A DNA stretch of 64,000 nt. Origin: Silene conica (taxonomy: Eukaryota; Streptophyta; Magnoliopsida; Caryophyllales; Caryophyllaceae). Of the stretch, positions 23,935 to 34,195 are shown piece by piece. The stretch is taken from the NCBI GenBank assembly GCA_029255685.2, contig CM055315.2, positions 46,791,705 through 46,855,704 on the forward strand. Reading direction: 5' to 3'. The notes below the pieces were generated by a model, which saw only the letters and a program-made list of their open reading frames with translations, searched no databases and was not told the DNA's origin. The number at the start of each line of letters is the position of its first letter. Positions within the stretch are counted from its first letter, which is position 1. A program made the position numbers and the translations under genes.

Positions 23935-24987
23935 TCATCCGTGAAGGATGCGGGGTTTCTTTGACCAAGGGCTCTGAATACAAGCTACCCCTTCAGCTAT
24001 GGTGATTTGGGTGTACGAGTTTCTCTCCACCGTGTAGATAGGTGGGTCATCATCCACAGCTCTAGCCATCCATCTCCTGGAGTTGTCGACTCCCAAGTCG
24101 TGGGCCGACACTTTCCTCGGTTTCTTCTTCTTAGGGCTCTTTTCTTTAGCCAAATGATCACTTGCTTGAGTGACCTCGTTCTCTACATCATTTGATCGAG
24201 TAAGTGGTACTACTCGATCGAGAACATCTCTCTTCCTATCGCCTATAGACTTTATCACTAGAGTTGCAATTTCGGGAGCATCCATATCAGCCTCTTGAGC
24301 AAGACATTCACCTGCACATGCCTCAAAACACATCAAAGCCTCCGAAGGATCCTTTGTGAAGGATCCTTGTACATAACATTCACTAATATTATTAAAAACA
24401 TCAGAAATGTCAATAGAAGAATCCTGCAAAAAACAAGGTTCATCAACCGAGGGTTCAAACATGTTAGGAATATGTTCATCACTAACACCTACAGAAATAG
24501 GTTGGTCAGTCAAGGGGTAAATTTCTAACTCATCATCTGTATCTAAATCCAAGTCAGTATCATCAACGGGGAGGCAGAGGGAATCAAATAACCTATCATT
24601 CTCATCCTTAAGAATGAGCGACTCTTCAGTAATGGGTGTGATAGGATCACACTCAACAGGAATATCCGGGTTACTAATATCAATGCCCTCATACCCCTCC
24701 GTATCTCCACCGGTTCGGATTAGGTGTTTGAGAAGCTCCCATTGCTTCTCACAGGGTAGGTCTAAAAATTCCCATCCGCAATTTCTCTCAATCTCGATCA
24801 AGGTCTTACCAGTAACTCCTTCATATAAGATACGACAAACCTCCCCAATACTAATAGGATAGTCAGATTGAGAAAGGAAAGAGATTAATTTATCGCAATA
24901 GATATACAAAGGTTCATGCTCGAGTTGTGGGAAAGGGGCGATGGTCATGACAACGAAAGAAAAAGGGAAAACATAAACAAAAAACAA
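23935..24987 (-). CDS. Unknown acidic protein ORF directly after a Gypsy PBS
   Basis: This is an open frame of 350 codons on the minus strand, beginning 18 bp after the tRNA-Asp PBS, where gag would be expected. The first 90 or so residues (LYIYCDKLISFLSQSDYP, then VCRILYEGVTGKTLIEIERN and WELLKHL) weakly recall the spacing of the C-terminal half of Ty3/Gypsy gag (L..Y..+...L, then FYEGL...TR..ID, then A..LL). The middle is strongly acidic and Asp/Glu-rich; the end has a KKKKPRK basic patch and no zinc knuckle. There is no recognised domain. It may start at the first Met or at Met14. It belongs to a non-autonomous element; function unknown. Confidence 0.55.
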   Translation of the reverse strand: MFFVYVFPFSFVVMTIAPFPQLEHEPLYIYCDKLISFLSQSDYPISIGEVCRILYEGVTGKTLIEIERNCGWEFLDLPCEKQWELLKHLIRTGGDTEGYEGIDISNPDIPVECDPITPITEESLILKDENDRLFDSLCLPVDDTDLDLDTDDELEIYPLTDQPISVGVSDEHIPNMFEPSVDEPCFLQDSSIDISDVFNNISECYVQGSFTKDPSEALMCFEACAGECLAQEADMDAPEIATLVIKSIGDRKRDVLDRVVPLTRSNDVENEVTQASDHLAKEKSPKKKKPRKVSAHDLGVDNSRRWMARAVDDDPPIYTVERNSYTQITIAEGVACIQSPWSKKPRILHG

Positions 24988-25004
24988 TAAACACTGGCGT
25001 CACC

Positions 25005-25021
25005 TCCCCGGCAACGGCGCC
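25005..25021 (-). other. tRNA-Asp primer-binding site of the Gypsy element
   Basis: On the minus strand it reads TGGCGCCGTTGCCGGGG, complementary to the 3' end of plant tRNA-Asp including the CCA end. It sits 5 bp after an LTR end (25027). Confidence 0.85.
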
Positions 25022-25026
25022 AAAAT

Positions 25027-25865
25027 TTGATGCCCGTCGTTGAGGGTATCAAAGATAAAATTTATAATTCCTAACTTTAACAATAGATAGTGAAAGTCAG
25101 GGTCGAACCACAAGGAGGTGGGGAATGTTTATTGTTTGGTGTTAATGTTAAGGTAACAATTTTTTAGGGTTTGGATTGGTTGTTTACTAAGTCTAAAGCA
25201 AAGAATTAAAATAAACAAGTAAATAAAGATGATAATAAAACAATAATAAAAGGGATGCTAGGATGGTTGGGTAACAAATAGCTAAGGTAATATAAATCCT
25301 AAGGTCAACATGTATTGCAGTCGCGTAAGGGGTGTAACATATCCTTTCGGTCTATGGTACCTAATAGCTCCTTTCGGCCTATGCTATTAGTTCCTAGGTC
25401 TCACAATTATTGGGTGTCAACAATAAGGGTGATTCCTAAATCCCAGGTCACATACCTTTCAGCCTTGAGTAACCTATCCGTCTTAAGGTGTAAACCAATG
25501 CCCTTCCCGTATCTTTCAATCTTGGGTAGATCATTACTAACATCCTACAAGTCTCCTTATGGTCTCATTGCAGGATATTATAATTGACAAGAAAAGACGA
25601 AATAAGAATACATACGCGGGTGGTCGACCGACCAACTACTCCAGTCGGCCGACCACGGCCTCGGTCGACCGACCAGTTATTCCAGTCGGCCGACCGTGGT
25701 CCTGCTACAAGTCGGTCTTTCGAATTCTATTACCTATGCATATTCATCCCCTACATCCTAACATATGAAAATTAGCTACTCATAATTACTGGAACAATAA
25801 TAAAAACGAGATTTGATATGGAAAACATGGTGAACGATAATCTAAACATGCAAGAGTTAATAAAG
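25027..25865 (-). repeat. Inverted Gypsy LTR arm (palindrome, left half)
   Basis: It is a near-perfect reverse complement of 25971-26808, leaving a 105-bp spacer (25866-25970). It is the 3' half of the same LTR as 15496-17225, in opposite orientation, and abuts the PBS. Confidence 0.88.
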
Positions 25866-26808
25866 TTTGTTCTTTTTCTGCCTTAATCCTATTTCCGGTA
25901 ATTATTCTTTTAATCTAGTTTTATTATTGTTCTTATTTTTATCGCATCCGGTTTAAGTTAGAATCCCAAGCTTTATTAATTCTTGCATGTTTAGATTATC
26001 GTTCACCATGTTTTCCATATCAAATCTCGTTTTTATTATTGTTCCAGTAATTATGAGTAGCTAATTTTCATATGTTAGGATGTAGGGGATGAATATGCAT
26101 AGGTAATAGAATTCGAAAGACCGACTTGTAGCAGGACCACGGTCGGCCGACTGGAATAACTGGTCGGTCGACCGAGGCCGTGGTCGGCCGACTGGAGTAG
26201 CTGGTCGGTCGACCACCCGCGTATGTATTCTTATTTCGTCTTTTCTTGTCAATTATAATATCCTGCAATGAGACCATAAGGAGACTTGTAGGATGTTAGT
26301 AATGATCTACCCAAGATTGAAAGATACGGGAAGGGCATTGGTTTACACCTTAAGACGGATAGGTTACTCAAGGCTGAAAGGTATGTGACCTGGGATTTAG
26401 GAATCACCCTTATTGTTGACACCCAATAATTGTGAGACCTAGGAACTAATAGCATAGGCCGAAAGGAGCTATTAGGTACCATAGACCGAAAGGATATGTT
26501 ACACCCCTTACGCGACTGCAATACATGTTGACCTTAGGATTTATATTACCTTAGCTATTTGTTACCCAACCATCCTAGCATCCCTTTTATTATTGTTTTA
26601 TTATCATCTTTATTTACTTGTTTATTTTAATTCTTTGCTTTAGACTTAGTAAACAACCAATCCAAACCCTAAAAAATTGTTACCTTAACATTAACACCAA
26701 ACAATAAACATTCCCCACCTCCTTGTGGTTCGACCCTGACTTTCACTATCTATTGTTAAAGTTAGGAATTATAAATTTTATCTTTGATACCCTCAACGAC
26801 GGGCATCA
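25861..26808 (+). repeat. Gypsy right LTR, 3' part
   Basis: It matches 16280-17225 of the left LTR closely and ends CGACGGGCATCA at 26808, followed by the TGACC target copy. The palindromes GTCGGCCGACT and GGTCGGTCGACC are conserved. Confidence 0.88.
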
Positions 26809-27286
26809 TGACCGTTGCTGCATATGTTTAGTGGTTCCTGAAGACTATGAACATCTCTTCTGCAAATGCAAGTTCAGTCACCTGCTACTGGACTCCATGA
26901 GTGAGTGGCTGTAGTATAAGATGAAGGACCATATCCGAGATGAATGGAGATTGAGAATTCGAGATTCCAAACTGAAGAGGGGTGTGGTTAATGGGGTTAT
27001 TAATGCTGTGATATATCACATTTGGCACCAGCGTAACAAAGGCAGAATAGAAGGGCAATTGGTCAGGCCAGAAATTGTGAGCAAGCAGATTAAGAGTGAA
27101 ATGCGCACCTAATTCAAGTACATCACCCAAGGAAAACTCAAGGACCGAGATCTCAAGTTCATGGATCATATCTTAGCTGATTGAGTTTGTTTTCTTTTAG
27201 AGTCATATATTTATACTAGTTGCTGATGGATAGATGGTTATGTATTTGTCACTTCTTTTTCTAATATACTTACCTTTTAACTAAAA
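26809..27286 (+). pseudogene. L1-type LINE ORF2 3' end: zf-RVT and tail
   Basis: Directly after TGACC the frame of the 12952-15495 part resumes: DRCCICLVVPEDYEHLFCKC is a zf-RVT zinc-binding block, followed by FSHLLLDSM. A stop follows at SEWL, then the normal C-terminal VIYHIWHQRNKGRIEG (about 27010-27060) with one more stop, and the natural end near 27183. A 3' UTR of about 100 bp ends in an A-rich run (27283-27290). Confidence 0.88.
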
Positions 27287-27298
27287 AAAAGTTTGAGA
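27287..27298. repeat. L1 target-site duplication, right copy
   Basis: AAAAGTTTGAGA, the same 12 bp as 12940-12951, merges with the A-tail. It fixes the limits of the L1 insertion downstream of the GDSL gene. Confidence 0.75.
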
Positions 27299-28291
27299 AC
27301 ATATTCTTTGAGAATTTTTTTCTTTAATTTAAACGGTCGTGTTTTACTATAACTATTTTCTCGGTAAACTAAAATGAACATATTTAAATTGAACTCTTTA
27401 TATTTATCCGAAAAAGTTTTCTTGACTAAATTTTATGTACATACATACGTACGTAAGCCATATCATGATTACTTACCCGTGTTACTCTCTCATGTTAAAA
27501 ATTCATGTTGGAAAATTAGGGTCGCTATACGGGTGAATATATATTGAGAGAATATATATTGTTGTGTCGTGGTATGAAGGCCACTTAATAAGAAACGAAA
27601 TCGCCCCAACTACAGTACAAATCGGAACCGACGTCGTCCCCCAAGGTCATACAACACTCCACAAAGTTATTATGTACTCAACAATTAGGAGTTGGAACTC
27701 ATATGGTATGCTCAAAATTATCATAGAGAAGGTAGTCGAGATATATGGATGATATGTATCTTTAATGACTACAATTCTCATATTTATAGTGGTTAATTAG
27801 CACCATAACTACCAAGTTAATAACATAATCATTAGTCCACTACCATAACCATGACTCAACCATGACTTTAATGGTCATAAACATGCACTTAATGACAATA
27901 CTGATATCGGTATATTTCGACATAAATATTAGGATTATAACGAAACTTTATAATATGATAATTATCGACTCTTATGCAATATGTAAATAAACAACACGAA
28001 TAAGAATCAACCTTTGGTTCTTGAAAGTTGAGGCCTGAGAACAAATATCGAAATCGATATTCTCCTATTGATTGCACCCAAAATGTGTAGAAATATGCCC
28101 AATTCCTTTTGCTAGATTAAATTTTATATATTACTTTTAATATATATTTATTATGTAATAATAGTAAGTAAGAAATATCTGAATTTTTCTTTCTTTTGTT
28201 TAAGATGATACACGACCAAATATGGAAAAAAAACAAAACCATAAAAACTACTTTTTGATGTTATGTTGTTAACTAGCAAATGTTGGTTAAG

Positions 28292-28295
<4 letters not shown>
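27299..28295. other. Intergenic, no gene recognised
   Basis: AT-rich with short ORFs only. The part from 27510 to 28095, ending TTGCACCCAAAATGTG, could be an old LTR remnant, but no paired copy or PBS was found in the window. Confidence 0.4.
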
Positions 28296-28382
<87 letters not shown>

Positions 28383-28388
28383 ATATAT
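28296..28388. repeat. (AT)n tract bounding element E1
   Basis: About 85 bp of pure AT repeat, one C, then TATATATAG before the E1 terminus. Confidence 0.95.
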
Positions 28389-30602
28389 AGAGGCCAGATC
28401 ACGTGAGGCCGCCTATTACGGTGAGGTCACCGAACCCTTACTATGTTGCACATGATTTTCAATGTTCATTGGACTAATTTCAACGGAATGAAAATTATGG
28501 GTCATTTATAACAATTCATTTGGCCCAAATATTTTCTCTATCTAAAAAAATTATTTATTTTTCTCCTTTTCTTATTTCGTGAAATTTGGGCTTAAAATAT
28601 TTGTTTACTCACAAAATGTTTAATTTCTTATTTTGTGAATCTTCGACCTTAATTTGTGAACTCGAGACCTTATTTCGTGAAACTTAGACTTAAAATGTTT
28701 GTTTGCTCACAAAATGGATAATTTCTTATTTCGTGAATTTCGGACCTTAATTTGTGAAACCGAAACCTTAGTTCGTGAAACTTGGATTTAAAATGTTTGT
28801 TTACTCACGAAATATATAATTTCTTATTTCGCGAATCTTGGACCTTAATTTGTGAAACCGAAACCTTATTTCGTGAAACTTTGAATTAAAATGTTTGTTC
28901 ACTCACAAAATGTTTAATTTCTTATTTCGTGAATTTCGGACCTTAATTCGTGAAACCGGGACCTTATTTAATGAAACTTGGACTTAAAATGTTTGTTCAC
29001 TCACAAAATGTTTAATTTCTTATTTCGTGAATCTTGGACCTTAATTCATGAAACCGGGACCTTATTTTGTGAAACGTGGATTTAAAATGTTTGTTTACTC
29101 ACGAAATATATAATTTCTTATTTCGTGAATCTTGGACCTTAATTTGTGAAACCGGAACCATATTTCGTGAAACTTGAACTTAAAATGTTTGTTCACTCAC
29201 GAAATGTTTAATTTCTTATTTCATGAATATTGAACCTTAATTTGTGAAAACGAGACCTTATTTCGTGAAACTTGGACTTAAAATGTTTGTTTAGTCACGA
29301 AATGTATTATTTCTTATTTTGTGAATCTTGGACCTTAATTTGTGAAACCGGGACCTTATTTCGTGAAACTTGGACTTAAAATGTTTGTTTACTCAGAAAA
29401 TGTATTATTTCTTATTTCGTGAATCTTGGACATTAATTTGTGAAACCGGGACCTTATTTTGTGAAACGTGGATTTAAAATGTTTGTTTACTCGCGAAATT
29501 TATAATTTCTTATTTCGTGAATCTTGGACCTTAATTTGTGAAACCGGAACAATATTTCGTGAAACTTGGACTTAAAATGTTTGTTCACTAACGAAATGTT
29601 TAATTTTTCTTATTTCATGAATATTGGACCTTAATTTGTGAAACCGGGACATTATTTCGTGAAACTTGGACTTAAAATGTTTGTTTACTCACGAAATGTA
29701 TTATTTCTTATTTCGTGAATCTTGGACCTTAATTTGTGAAACTGTGACCTTATTTCGTGAAACTTGGACTTAAAATGTTTGTTTATTCACAAAATGTTTA
29801 ATTTTTTTTTTCGTGAATCTTAGACATTAATTTGTGAAACCGGGACCTTATTTCGTGAAATTTGGACTTAAAATGTCTGTTCAATCACGAAATGTTTAAT
29901 TTCTTATTTCGTGAATCTTGGACCTTAATTTGTGAAACCGGAACTTTATTTGGTGAAACTTGGATTTAAAATGTTTGTTCATCCACGAAATGTTTAATAA
30001 TGTAATAATAAAACTTGACTATATTATTTGTATTGCTAAAAACGAAGTTGATGAAACTTTATTTAATTTCTAAATTAACTTTTTCTCAAATGTCAATTTA
30101 TGCTGCGAGCTTTTGTACAAGAACAAAATTATGAATATAACAAGACAGTTGAAATTACGTGTTCACCTTTTTCTTATTAAAATCCCCAATCAACAACTTG
30201 ACTCACGAGGTTAATATCTTTTTCGAATAACTTGATGATTAAGTAGACGAAGGCAACTTTTCATCGCACCCTAAATTTCATAATTTTCATGATTAAAGGG
30301 AAAGATAATGAATAATTTCTAGTGAATTTAATTTAAACGTAGGTGACGATTAGGATTAGGATTTGGATTTGGATTTGGATTTGCGTGTGATATTCTGAGG
30401 AGTTAATCAAACTAAGATTCGTATTCCAACTAAATGTTGGTTATATACTCACCACAGTTTGACATAAAGAATCTTGGATTCATTCAAACAACCATTATAA
30501 TCTATGTGTTTATTCTCAGCCATTTATAGTTTCTAATCCAATGGTTTAGAAATGGTTCAGATACCTCACGCTAAGGAGGGTGCCTCACGTGATTCAATTT
30601 CT
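28389..30602 (+). mobile_element. E1: (TA)n-bounded TIR element with a 98-bp tandem array
   Basis: The left end reads AGAGGCCAGATCACGTGAGG, and the inverted right end reads AGAAATTGAATCACGTGAGG; both share the core ATCACGTGAGG next to TA repeats. It is non-coding. The left 140 bp is nearly identical, inverted, to the right end of E2 (41250-41393). The body is a tandem array (28561-29999); the right 600 bp is unique in this window. The pattern recalls Micron/MULE-like MITEs that insert into TA microsatellites, but the family is not one I can name. Confidence 0.7.
28561..29999 (+). repeat. 98-bp tandem repeat array in E1 (about 15 copies)
   Basis: Unit starts at 28621, 28719 and 28817 give a 98-bp period. 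Each unit contains three related sub-blocks of about 21 bp (TTATTTCGTGAATCTTGGAC, TTAATTTGTGAAACCGGGAC, TTATTTCGTGAAACTTGGAC), then AAAATGTTTGTTTACTCACG. Confidence 0.9.
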
Positions 30603-30616
30603 ATATATATATATAT

Positions 30617-31397
30617 AGATTTAGGATCGGGTGAGAACGGTTATTCGGTGCATACGGTGAGAACGAGTCACATCCGTTAGATTTAAGCAAACTGTACGGA
30701 TTTGATTAAAACAAAAAGACATCACGGTCTCCTGTGTGATTACATAAAAAAATCCAAATCCAACTTTTCTTTTTCTCTCACTAACCTTATCTCTTCCCCT
30801 GCTTTAATAACAAATCACCTCAGACGGATACCAATTATAATTATTGTCGTCGTTGCCGACACCGACCAGTAACAACACCGGCGAATACAGTAAACATCTC
30901 TAAATCCGATGCAATCCCACAAATTCTATTCAACATTTCTAACTCGCAACTCTGAAACTCCCCATCATCGTCACCTTTATTGTCTCCTACCAACCATTGT
31001 CATTGTTTGAGCCAAATGAAATTATCAAGTTTAATTATTGATGTATCTCAAGGAATATTTAATGTACCTAATAATTGATTTTGTGTATCTAACTACTATT
31101 TGTTTGTATCTTACCATCGATACACAAAATTGTTTTCTCCTTCCAACCATTACCATAGTTGGAGCTAAACGAAATAATCAAGTTTAATTATTGATGTATC
31201 TGAAATAATATTTAATGTACCTACTAACTGATTTTGTGTATCTAACCACTATTAGTATGTATCTTATCTGGATACACAAAATTAGTTATGAGGTACATAA
31301 AAGCCGGTTTGAGATACATTGATATAGAGACAAAATATACTAATAGCGTTTTGCTTAAACTGAGAAGAGTATTCGGCGACTGCTGTCGTTGATTATA
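30617..31397 (+). mobile_element. E3 left part: second (TA)n-bounded TIR element
   Basis: A short TA run (30603-30616) precedes ATTTAGGATCGGGTGAGAAC. About 75 bp of this end is repeated inverted at 38990-39063: CGGTGCATACGGTGAGAACG here, with CGTTCTCACTGTATGCACCG there. An imperfect direct repeat of about 120 bp (GTATCTGAAATAATATTTAA type, near 31040-31130 and 31190-31280) follows. No coding sequence was seen. It is split by the Gypsy element at 31398. Confidence 0.75.
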
Positions 31398-34030
31398 TGT
31401 AACATCCCGTATTTTCGTAAAGGTCTATTTTATCAAAATAAAGTAATTTACGGAATTTAATAATAATTTAATAATAATCGTAATTTATATTTTTAAGATT
31501 TCCGTTAAGTTCGTCTTAAAAATCGTTTAAGCTTAGGATGCCTTGTTCATTTTATATCAAACCGCTTCACTGTTTCCGTTTCGCTTGAATAGAGTAAACC
31601 CGACTCAATAAAGGTGAAAGGACAACTTAAAACCCTACCTTAAACCTCTCCATCGACATTCCATTTCTTTTCACAGTAAACAAACTCAAACACCATTTTC
31701 ATTTCTCTTCAAGCTTTTCAAGACGATCTCGCCCCCTTCCCGAACTCGTATCGAGGTAAAAGTTACATATTCGGAATCCTCGCGAGATTTATGATCTTTC
31801 CATCACTTTCAATTTCAATTTCGTGAAACTTCATTTCGGGGCTGTTTTGCCTTAATCACGAAATTATCACTTTAATCCGTGTTTTTGTGCTTGAAGGTGG
31901 AGCTAGCAACAATCCGGAGGAAGAACTCGTGATCCTTGAAGAATAAACCGGAGCATTCGCGGAGTAAAGGTGACGATAATGAGAAACTCGGCCTTTTGTC
32001 TAAATTAGCATTTTATGTGATTTTTGGTTGTGTTTGATGAATGTTTGTTTAGTCTTAAGTTCTTTAATGTTCTTAATATGTTATACAAACTGATTTTATG
32101 AAGTTTTATTGATGAATTTGATGAGGAATGAGATTTAAGGCGTATACATGTTAAGACCGGTTTAATTTGTGATTTTATGGTTAAGTACGGAATAATGGTT
32201 TGGATACATGTTCATATGTTTATTTGATGTGGTTTACGTGCTGGAAGTGTGAAATCGTTGCTTAGAAACATGTTTGAGTCGGAAATGTAAAGTATTGAAT
32301 GGGTTAGAGAATAGCGAAATTGGCGAAATGCGTGAGCAGAGGCTCTGAGCCGGCAGGCTGACCGGCAGCCGGTCGGCCGGCTCAGAGTCCCCTTTGTATT
32401 ATTTTGGATTTTCGAAGTTTTTGGGAAATGGGCCCCCAGCCGGTGGACCGGCAGCCGGCCGGCCGGCTGGGAGTCCCTTATGTGTGTGTTGTGTTTGAGA
32501 AAAGAAAAGAGAGAGGGGTCCCCAGCCGGTGGACCGGCAGCCGGCCGGCCGGCTGGGAGACCTTGTATGTTGTTTTTGAGTTTTGTCGGCTGAAGAGTAA
32601 AGGACTCTCAGCCGGTTGACCGGCCGCCTGTGGTCAACCGGCTGAGAGCCCCTGATTGTGTTATTTGCTTCGTAACTTATGAATTTCAAGTCGGATTGTA
32701 TTGATTCCTTTTCCGTATGCTTCGTATGTTTGGTTGAAATCCCCGAGGTATGGGCGACACTATATTGGGTTCGGGAATAGAGTGAGGATAGAGACCCCCC
32801 GGTCGGGCAACCGAAAGGGAAACTGGCTCTCCCTCGGCTTAATTCTCGGGGTCAATTAAGTGTTGGTTTGAGTATACGTCGCTTGCATGTTTGGTTATGA
32901 ATTGAGTATGTTCAGTAATGAAGTTGTAGGACTGTAATTTGGATTAGGTTACAGTTCTGTGTTACCTTTGTATTATGGGGTATGATGTGTTAGGACTGTA
33001 ATTTGGATTAGGTTACAGTTCTGTGTTACCTTTGTATTATGGGGTATGATGTGTTAGGACTGTAATTTGGATTAGGTTACAGTTCTGTGTTACCTTTGTA
33101 TTATGGGGTATGATGTGTTAGGACTGTAATTTGGATTAGGTTACAGTTCTGTGTTACCTTTGTATTATGGGGTATGATGTGTTAGGACTGTAATTTGGAT
33201 TAGGTTACAGTTCTGTGTTACCTTTGTATTATGGGGTATGATGTGTTAGGACTGTAATTTGGATTAGGTTACAGTTCTGTGTTACCTTTGTATTATGGGG
33301 TAGGATGTGTTAGGACCGTAAATTGGATTAGGTTACAGTTCTGTGTTTCCCTTTGTATTTGAGGTGTTTTGTTGTGAGACAGTGACTAGGATTAGGTCAC
33401 GGATTTTGGCTATCTTAGTATTGTTCGTCCAAGGCATTGGACGACTCTTAGTCCGGTTTCGTAAATGGTTTGGATTGAAAGACCCCCCGGCCGGGCAACC
33501 GGAAGGGAAACCGGCTCTCCTTCCAAATAGTTTCCGAAGTTGGTTGAGAGCCCTTGCGTAAGTATTTGCATGATGTTATGAAAGTTGAGATATTGAGATT
33601 TGTATGCTTCACATGTTTTTTATATATGCTGGAGTATATTGTATGTTTATGTGTTGTGTGTCACTGACAATAGGTGGCTAGGAGCACTCTAGTCACTCCC
33701 CACTGACTGTGGCGCACATGTTGTATGTGTGTAGGTACATGAGGCTGTTTGCAGGGGGTTACGTTGAGGCTAGCGAGCGATGATCCTTCATCGTTGACTT
33801 TACCTTATCGTGTAGCTAGACCTTAGACTTACGTTTCAGTATTTGGTGCCTGTAGGGATATGCTATCCCAGGCTGCTTTGTATCGTACTTAGTACTTAGT
33901 TATGTTTTGTCTATCGCATGTTTAGATTTCTAAAGCACCTCGCATGTTTAGTTTTGTTAAAAAGTTTTAATTCCGCTGCATTTTTGGTACTTTGTATGCT
34001 TATATTTCCGCTTTCGCGAGGGGTTTTACA
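31398..34030 (+). repeat. 5' LTR of the gag-only Gypsy element
   Basis: It runs from TGTAACATCCCG to CGAGGGGTTTTACA. It contains four GC-rich hairpins at about 32345-32655 (for example CAGCCGGTGGACCGGC followed by GCCGGCCGGCCGGCTG) and a seven-copy 64-bp array. Confidence 0.92.
32927..33374 (+). repeat. 64-bp minisatellite in the 5' LTR (7 copies)
   Basis: Units start TAGGACTGTAATTTGGATTA at 32927, 32991, 33055, 33119, 33183 and 33247, nearly identical; the seventh (33311) is diverged. The 3' LTR has the same number of copies. Confidence 0.92.
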
Positions 34031-34031
34031 G

Positions 34032-34043
34032 TTGGTATCAGAG
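34032..34043 (+). other. tRNA-iMet primer-binding site
   Basis: TGGTATCAGAGC begins 2 bp after the 5' LTR end. Confidence 0.9.
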
Positions 34044-34195
34044 CATTATTGCTCCCGACGCACTCATGTAATCCCCAAACTTAACTTGACCAAAAACTTG
34101 AATAATGAATGAGAGATTTGGGTAGACTTAAGGACAAGTGGTAGACTGTTTGTGATTGTTAATTGTTAGGTTAACACTGTTTCTTTTTTTGAAGG

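Larger units (their letters stand above)
15496..26808. mobile_element. Tat/Athila-type Ty3/Gypsy element, rearranged, with a Copia element inside (fossil)
   Basis: The outer ends are a full LTR (15496-17225) and the 3' part of a second LTR (about 25861-26808), both in plus orientation, with target duplication TGACC at 15491-15495 and 26809-26813. The interior (21883-25026) lies on the minus strand, starting with a tRNA-Asp PBS (25005-25021) and a 350-residue ORF. An inverted LTR arm (25027-25865) faces the right LTR. A Copia element occupies 17241-21882. The clade is inferred from the PBS type, the LTR start TGATGC and the CTTGAGGGCAAGCAAGG block near 21900. It is broken and has no recognisable pol. 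Confidence 0.85.

Noticed and set aside
28561-29999. CRISPR-like regular repeats
   Set aside because: The units are contiguous 98-bp tandem copies without unique spacers, in a plant nuclear sequence.
33343-33561. 72-codon ORF (copy at 37821-38039)
   Set aside because: It is internal to the LTRs of the gag-only Gypsy element, overlaps the minisatellite end, and has no recognisable homology.
34032-34043. tRNA-like sequence near LTR ends (also 8494, 49030, 58660, 25005, 51432)
   Set aside because: Only 12-17 bp complementary to tRNA 3' ends. These are primer-binding sites, not tRNA genes.
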